The position numbers were made by a program, and so were the translations under genes. 64,000 nucleotides of DNA from Cryptomeria japonica (taxonomy: Eukaryota; Streptophyta; Pinopsida; Cupressales; Cupressaceae). The stretch covers positions 652,694,920-652,758,919 of the forward strand of contig NC_081405.1 in the NCBI RefSeq assembly GCF_030272615.1, read 5' to 3'. The notes beneath the pieces are model-generated. The model was not told where the DNA came from. It made no database searches and saw only the letters and a program-made list of their open reading frames with translations. Shown here piece after piece: positions 57,704-64,000 of the stretch (position 1 is the stretch's first letter; each line of letters starts with the position of its first letter).

Positions 57704-57980
57704 ATTATGGAGAATAGAAGAGGTCAATTTTTTTAGTGTTGAAAATTTCATTTCTGGGTCTGATTGGTTGCCGTCTAGTGGGATTCCTTTTGATCACGAA
57801 TTTCTGTAGATTTGTGCAAGCAGTTCCATTTAGGTTTAGTAGTTTTTATAGAAGGATTTTATCATTGTAATTTAAATGTGCTGGACTGAATAGACAGAGC
57901 ATATATGCTTCTGGTCTATATCATTTGTTTTATACTATACAGTTGTGTATTTCTGGAAAAAACTTTTTAGTTAAACTTTT
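57704..57980 (+). pseudogene. Duplicated 3' end of the pectin methylesterase gene
   Basis: The segment encodes SVENFISGSDWLPSSGIPFD and a stop, matching the last 25 codons of the upstream gene (SVDNFISGATWLPSSGIPFD). The following GTTCCATTTAGGTTTAG and a later block with CATATATGCTTCTGGTCT and TTTATACTATACAGTT also match 57300-57665. A tandem duplication of the gene tail, shortened by deletion, explains both. It has no start or catalytic motifs. Confidence 0.85.
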
Positions 57981-58050
57981 TCTTTTTAGGGGCTTTCTTA
58001 GACATTCTAGAAATATGTATGAAGTCTGTAAATTCGAACATTGTCTTTGT

Positions 58051-58126
58051 CATTGTATAGAAAGAAATAACAGCATACAGTTTTGAATCATTGTATAGAA
58101 AGAAATAACAGCATACAGATTTGAAT
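58051..58126. repeat. 38-bp tandem duplication
   Basis: Two copies beginning CATTGTATAGAAAGAAATAA with one difference. Confidence 0.95.
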
Positions 58127-58329
58127 TTAAGTGCGGATAATATGTTTAAGTGATTTTTTATGCTCTGTTTAAAACTTTTATTCTGTTTGTTCAATACATG
58201 GACTATAAAAAATTCATTTGAATCATAGACAATAATAAAATATATCCCAGGGTCTACGAGGGTTCTTTTCAATCATATTCATTGCAGAACCTAACTGCCT
58301 TCTAAGAACAAAAAGGCCAAACAATTTGC

Positions 58330-58490
58330 AGAAATATAAGATATTCAATGGCTAGATAGTTTCTGTTTTCAACCTGTACTTCCTTTCTCTGCAATATATC
58401 TCTATTGGGATCTACACGTGTTCGACAGAGAGGGCAAATGCCTCATTTTTTCGCCACATATCAATACAAGCTGCATGCTTATGTGAGATC
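58330..58490 (-). pseudogene. RING-H2 (ATL-type) ubiquitin ligase fragment
   Basis: One minus-strand frame reads GICPLCRTRVDPNRDILQRK, matching the second half of an ATL-type RING-H2 finger (CPLCR followed by Val-Asp-Pro). The preceding residues, which would hold the paired His and Trp-Leu segment, are interrupted by two TGA codons, and the first half of the finger is missing. RING-H2 proteins transfer ubiquitin to target proteins; this piece is too short to function. Confidence 0.5.
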
Positions 58491-58504
58491 GTAATCATAG
58501 TTTT

Positions 58505-58612
58505 TTGCTTTACCATAGTTAAATTGAAAAGTCTTATTTTATTTCTTACCCGTGTCAAGTTTCTTGCTTTTGCTTTACCATAGTTAAATTGAAAAGTCTT
58601 ATTTTATTTCTT
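58505..58612. repeat. Tandem duplication, 65-bp period
   Basis: TTGCTTTACCATAGTTAAAT and about 23 following bases occur at 58505 and 58570. Confidence 0.9.
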
Positions 58613-59394
58613 TCTTTTTATTTTGGTGAATCTTAAATGATCTTACATCTTTTTAGGTTTGGCCATTGTGGTTTATATCTAATTTCTTATTTTATGTTAA
58701 ATTTGAGAGAATTTTTATTTATTGAGTTTTCTAACAATTTTTTTTCCTCATTTTAATTCTATTATTCTTTTAAGTTTTGTGTTTTATTTATCCAAAGTTT
58801 CACTATTATTATGCTTTTCCTTTGAGAACCCTCTTTTTAACCATACAATGGCCAAGGGTCAAGTTGAGAATGAAATAGTTAAAAATTGATTGATAATAAT
58901 TATATTAATTAGGGTTTATGGATAAGAAAGATATTGCTTTGACAATTGACATGCTATCTTTTGATCTTGCATGTTTAGCTAATGATGCAAATCCCATGTC
59001 GCTGATGTTCAACATTATTTGACTAACAAGCTCAAACCTTGCTATAAAGAACAAAAACTTACAAGAAAAAGGTTACCCAAAAGGTAACTAAACTTAAGAC
59101 TGTGCAACATTAGGAACAATCTTTTATAGGATAATATCATGACATGTATCTTAATCATATGCCTTGAGACATGACCTATGCAAGTTTAACCATGCTAATG
59201 TGAATATAGGCTTAATAAAAACAATTAGGTGATTGCCTTTCTCACTCTAACACCACCCCTCATTAAGTGTCACTTAAGGAGTATGATGAATGCATGGATG
59301 AGTATGGATGCATCTTGGTTACAAGTTTTGATGAGGTATTTGTGTGCAAACAAGTCTCTCACAACTAAAGAAAATGAGAAAAATAACAAATAAG
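58613..59394. other. Gene-free AT-rich region
   Basis: No supported gene or repeat boundary. Confidence 0.5.
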
Positions 59395-59672
59395 TGTCTC
59401 ACATATATTTGCATCACTTGTTTCTTCATGAATGTCCTATATGAACTAAAGAGGCAATACATTGTTAATGCGGAAAATAACATTAAATCCATATGTTAAA
59501 TCAAAAGACAATCTACCAATGGACTTCTTGGGAGTAATCGTATCCACCCATATTGCAAGCGTAATCTTAGAATCCCATGCTTTCTTATTCTACCCAAGCA
59601 TTTTTTTAATAATTTTTACAAATAAATTTATTGCTTTATTCAATCCATCCATTCGGTTATAGATGATATAGG
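59395..59672 (-). pseudogene. Ty3/Gypsy integrase C-terminal fragment
   Basis: The minus-strand frame reads NKAINLFVKIIKKMLG, KKAWDSKITLAIW and LTYGFNVIF, matching the integrase region after the catalytic Glu in plant Gypsy elements. It contains stops and is cut off at the boundary of the LTR starting at about 59679, so a later element probably inserted into it. Confidence 0.65.
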
Positions 59673-59678
59673 GACAAA

Positions 59679-60497
59679 TGTGATATCCGTTAGGATTCCC
59701 ACAGATACTGAGGGGGGGGAGAGGGGGTTGAATCAGTATCTAACCAGTGAATAGATTTTCTTGACTTAAAACATGTAAAGCATATTAATACTATATACCG
59801 GTAAACAAGAAATAATGCAATGAATAGAGATAACAACAACCACATGAAAAACACACCATAACACAATAGTTTAACGAGGAAACCTGGTGTGGGAAAAACC
59901 TCGGTGGGATTTGTGACCCACAATATTCACTTATTGGTCAATAAGAGAATATTACTGCTACAAGAGGGGTCTGCACATGCAGGAAGGTCAAGTGCCTAGA
60001 GCTCACTGCTCAATTACAAAATGGGAAGTCTCACTGACTTACAAAATGGATTATATAAATCCAATGTCTTGTACTGCTTCAAAATAGCATCTACTATGCC
60101 AGATCCAGTACCGGTTTATAGCTTTGCTTCATACATAACCCTTAACCTATAATTCACATAATAGGTCTGCCTTATTTCACCTAATTACATTCCTCCATGC
60201 ATACCTAATTGTTCTACAATGATCTCTTATATATATGAGTCATTTTACAATTTGCCCAGTCGGCTTACAATGATTTACAATAATAAACAAAATAAATTAC
60301 AATCAAAATTCCTGTCGGCTTCTGTGCCGGTATGCTTCCACTCACTGCCGATGCTGGTGGTCTGTGTGCCGGTGTAGAATTTGACTTTGCTGGTGCCAGT
60401 GGATTGCCTTGCTGGTGTCATAGGATTGTAAGGTTGCCATCAATGACAAAACCTTCAATCACCTACAATGTCTTATTGGAGTGTGCATTTGCCAACA
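59679..60497 (-). repeat. 3' LTR of a minus-strand LTR retrotransposon
   Basis: In minus orientation it starts TGTTGGCAAATGCACACTCC, directly after a purine tract, and ends near TATCACA at 59679 (or 59681). Length is about 818 bp. Its partner would lie beyond the right edge, so the target duplication cannot be checked and the left boundary is uncertain by a few bases. Confidence 0.7.
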
Positions 60498-60511
60498 ATC
60501 TCCCCCTTTAG
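60498..60511 (-). other. Polypurine tract
   Basis: TAAAGGGGGAGATT on the minus strand, just upstream of the 3' LTR. Confidence 0.8.
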
Positions 60512-60805
60512 CATTGATGGCAACACTCATGAGAAAAATTCAGAAGTGTATCCAAAAATTGAAGTCCAAAAATTGTTACCAAAAATGTGTGCTCCCCCTG
60601 AGTAGATGATCCCTAAGTTATTGGATTTTTCTCATACCACTACTCCCCCTTTGGCATCAATGACAAAGGTTGTCAAAGTGTCAATAGAGTGTAGTTTCCT
60701 ATTTCAACCTTGTAACCGGTTGGTTACAATCTGAAAAAGACCTGCCAAAACTAGATTCAAGCTCTCAATGAACTTTTTACTGTCTTTTATTGCAGCCTCT
60801 ATCCT

Positions 60806-63800
60806 CTAAACTGTACCGGTGAGGTGTTGCATTTGCTCTGTTGGTGTTTTCTGTCCTTGAATCAGGGCATTAGATATTTCTTTCCTTAAGGTGGTGAGGT
60901 AGTCCAGTTGTGGACTTAGTCTCCATTTAAGATCCTTAGCCTTACCTTTTATTCTTTCCTTTTCTCTTTCCAGCTTTAATAGTTCTTCCTCAAAACCTGT
61001 TATCTTCTGCTCAAAAACTGATAATGAATCAGACGAGTTAATGAAATTGTCAGCTAGTTGATTTATTTCCTCCTGTATCTTGCTGATCTTCTTGTCTATA
61101 TCAACTGTCAAAAAATTAGTCTTACAAGTATCTCTGTACAAAGTTTTGAATTCCTTTAATGTGCTACATAATTCTGGTAGAAGTGTGTCAAACTACCTTG
61201 TACACTTCTTTATTTCTTCCTCAAAGAATTTGTGTTTTTCCTTCTCTAATCTCTTCTTGAATGCTTCCTCTTTTATTTGTTCAACTGTCACAGTGTTTTC
61301 AGTAATATACTTAGACAAAGTGTCAAGTTGACTCAAAGAATCTTTATTTTCTACATTACATTTTGGAGCTATCATCTTCAGAATTGGAATTGTATCATCT
61401 ATAGCCTTGTATGCTTGTGAGCTACAATCTGTTATTTTCTTTAAGGAGTCCAAAAGAACTCCTGTTACATTAGTTGATTTGAATCCTGCAGTTGAAGTGC
61501 CAACACTCTGTATCTCGCTGGTGGGAGCAATATCCTTGTTTGTGGTGACCTCTGGTAGGTTAGTTTGTGTTTCCATTTCTTTAAGCAAAGGTTTGTCTTG
61601 CTCAATTGATGCCGGTGGTACTGACTCTGTGTGAACCTGTTGCTGTGATGGAGCCTTTTGCTCTGCTTGTTGTTCTGTGTTACCATCTGTCGTTTTACCT
61701 TTTGTGTTATCTCTTACCGGTGACTCACTAGCCATATATGTCTTTCCAGTTGTGTCCTTATCTACCACAATGTTAACTTTCTGAGTATCAATGTCAACTG
61801 TGTATAACACCTCAGAGTTTGGATTTGTGTCCTCTTGTGGTATCTCCATACTCTCATTAGCCGGTTGGCTTTCAGTTGTAACTACCGGTGGAGTATTTAG
61901 AGGCGATGGGGATAAGTTATCTTTTATTTTTATGCTCAGAGGTCCGCCAACCTTGCCTTTACCCTTATCCTTATATTTCTGTTATACTTTGATAGGTTTA
62001 GGATTTCTATACTCTTCCTGCTTTTCTTTCTCAACAAGGAATATGTCCCATGCATTAGCAGTTTCCTCTGTAACCTCATTTACTCTACCAACCATAAGTG
62101 CTACATGTTGGTGTGCAATTGAGAATACTGTCCGGTTAGCCTCTGAGATCATATCATCTATCTCCTTTGGTGAGTTAACAGGATAAACAACAAGTAGTTT
62201 CTCAATTTTTATTTTCTTGTCAAGCTCTACAACAGCTTGCCTTCTAGCTTCAAGTCTCTAAACAGTTCTGCTGGTAATTCATCTACAACTTGCATCAAAA
62301 ATTTCTTATAGATATCCAAGTGTAGAATTACATTGTTTTCAACTTTCTCCTTGTCATCAACTGATAATGAATCATATAATTTGTTGATGTTTTTCAGCTG
62401 TCCATCCTCTGTTATTTCATCTAGTAGTTTGTCAATTGGAGCAATGTTTTGTTGAGTCTTTTTCTTTGGTGTTAACTTTTTCTTCTTTGGAGTTGTCTTC
62501 TTAGCCGGGGGCCTTACTGCCTGTTGTTTTTGTCTGGTTCTTCTAGGCGAAGGTGTGGATACCGGTGAAGGTTCTCTTTTCCTCACAACTCTTTTAAATG
62601 TAGCTGGCATGTCACTTTCCGAAGAAGTTGCTACCGGTGAAAGGTGAGTTTTTGGCTGTTGTGCTTGTAACTCATCTTCAGTGATACCGGTTTGTTTAAG
62701 TACATCTTCTTTGATAGCCTTTGCTTGCCTAGATCCTCTTCTTACTGTTGCTTCTACCTTTTTTACTCTTTTCTTTGATTTAATTTGATTCTCAATAGTC
62801 TCAGCACTGCCAAATACCTCTTCTTTTGGTTCCTTAGGTGCTTCCAGAAGGGTTTTTTCATATGTTTCAATTATGTTGTCATCGGTTTCATAACCCATTT
62901 TAGTAACCCAAATGGTTCTTGGGACAATTGCCTCCATCCAAATCTCATCCTTTTTAATAACAAAGTATATTTCATCTTTATACTTATTTACAATTGCTTG
63001 TGAAAGTCTGACTCTAGTATTCATCTAGGCCTTTAATGCCTGAAAGTACTCATTGATATTCTTTTCTTTGTTTTCACCCATGTTGTGCAATAAATCAAAC
63101 AGTTGTTTGCCTACTGGTATGTCAAAACCTAGATTTTTGTTGCCAATACTGGGCACCTGTTTTGTTATGTGCAACATTAAACAGACAAGTAGGTTACCAA
63201 ATCTAAATGTCCCCTTTTTGTCTTTCTTGATCTTTCCAAGATTATCAATCAGTTCATCCTTCAACCATTCACACACATCTATTTTTGAATTATCCATGAT
63301 CATATCATAAGCACTCTTTATGCATAAACTAGAAACTGAGTTTAACCTGTTTGCATGTGTTGTTTTATACCCTAAAATCATGCTAATGAATCCGACATTG
63401 ATGTCGGTTACATCATTCACTCTTAAAGATCTCTTGTCAGATGTTGCTCCTGTCAGGTTGGTCACTAGGTCATTTGAGACCTTCTTTGTCTTATTAGGTC
63501 TGTTGCCAGTGGAGGGTAACCCTGTCAGAGCCTTTACTACCTCTTTAGTTATCTTGTGAACTGAGTCTAACCAGAAAAATTTACCATGAACCTTGCTTAA
63601 AACTATCCTTATAACATCCTTAGGGAATTCCAGAATACCGAGGATTTCAGTGAATCCTAGGGTTTCGACTATTTTGTGTTCAGGTTTCACATTACCAGAA
63701 TCATCACAAATTATAGTCTTATACATGTTCTTAATTTCCTCATCTCCTAATTCTTCTATGTGACAATGAATGTACATTCTAGGGTCTTCTACAAAAACTA

Positions 63801-63945
63801 CTCCTTTGGGGATTTGAGAAAATGCACCAACATTATCATCCTTCTTAGCTATTTCAAGAACTAACTGAAATACGGGCCTAGGGCGTTTGATTACTTCGAC
63901 TATAGTAGGGTTTGCTATGAATTCAGGTACAGAAGAAGATGCCAT
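60806..63945 (-). pseudogene. Extra ORF of the LTR retrotransposon entering from the right
   Basis: About 1045 codons in the same orientation as the LTR to the left, so this sits between pol (outside the window) and the 3' LTR, where SIRE-type Copia elements carry envelope-like ORFs. The frame starts MASSSVPEF at 63945. Its first 300 residues look globular, with FFWLDSVHKITKEVVKALTG and FRFGNLLVCLMLHI, a layout I associate with extra ORFs of plant LTR elements. A TAG at 63025-63027 interrupts it. Next comes a Lys/Arg/Pro-rich region (RRTRQKQQ, TPKKKKLTPKKK) that looks nucleic-acid-binding. After a frameshift near 62240 the frame continues, with stops at about 61984 and 61193, into a coiled-coil-like end (EEELLKLEREKERIKGKAKD). 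Function is unknown; no clear membrane segment is seen. Confidence 0.6.
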
Positions 63946-64000
63946 GATTATAAATACCTTTCTCTACCTTAGGAATGATTGATTGCTGAATTGCTTTGCT

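Noticed and set aside
1-64000. tRNA or rRNA genes
   Set aside because: The only tRNA-like stretches are the 12-18-base primer binding sites of the retrotransposons; no cloverleaf-length match was seen.

Overview
This window is plant nuclear DNA dominated by transposable elements, with one convincing host gene. The density of large, nested LTR retrotransposons, the AT-rich background and the very low gene density suggest a seed plant with a large repeat-rich genome. A gymnosperm (conifer-like) source is my best guess, but no species can be named from the sequence alone.

Layout. (1) 1-2001: AT-rich, no gene. (2) 2007-10856: a complete but decayed Ty3/Gypsy Athila-like LTR retrotransposon on the plus strand, with 5-bp target duplication CTGTG. 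(3) 13958-49134: a candidate unclassified DNA transposon, recognised by a 26-bp perfect terminal inverted repeat, a 4-bp flanking duplication ACAT, clusters of covarying palindromes with core AACCCGTACGGGTT, a transposase-like ORF (41660-43093, +) and an 11-exon gene relic (45884-48738, -). It also holds a pyrimidine-rich minisatellite and a 359-bp satellite array. (4) Nested inside it, 14729-38381: a minus-strand Ty3/Gypsy Tat-lineage element (TSD CAAGA) with dual RNase H, a tRNA-Trp-type primer site and an antisense plant-mobile-domain-like ORF. (5) Nested inside that, 29772-35765: a young minus-strand Ty1/Copia (Tork/Tnt1-like) element with an intact 1347-codon gag-pol (TSD CTCAC). (6) 53780-57300: a two-exon type-I pectin methylesterase gene with a visible promoter, followed by a duplicated 3' fragment. 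(7) 58330-60497: a RING-H2 gene fragment, a Gypsy integrase fragment and the 3' LTR of another minus-strand element. (8) 60806-63945: the decayed extra ORF of that element, which runs off the right edge.

History. The insertions form a readable stack: DNA transposon first, Tat element into it (LTRs about 2% different by eye), Copia into the Tat element (6 differences in 885 bp). The Athila-like copy is older (about 6-7% over the first 200 bp of its LTRs). Stop codons in the Tat gag-pol are almost all of the type produced by C-to-T change at CAA, CAG or CGA, as expected for methylated, silenced repeats.

The most interesting candidates are the palindrome-bearing DNA transposon with its two genes, the pectin methylesterase with two substituted catalytic-site residues, and the antisense ORF carried by the Tat element. 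All family assignments come from reading motifs by eye; no database search was run.
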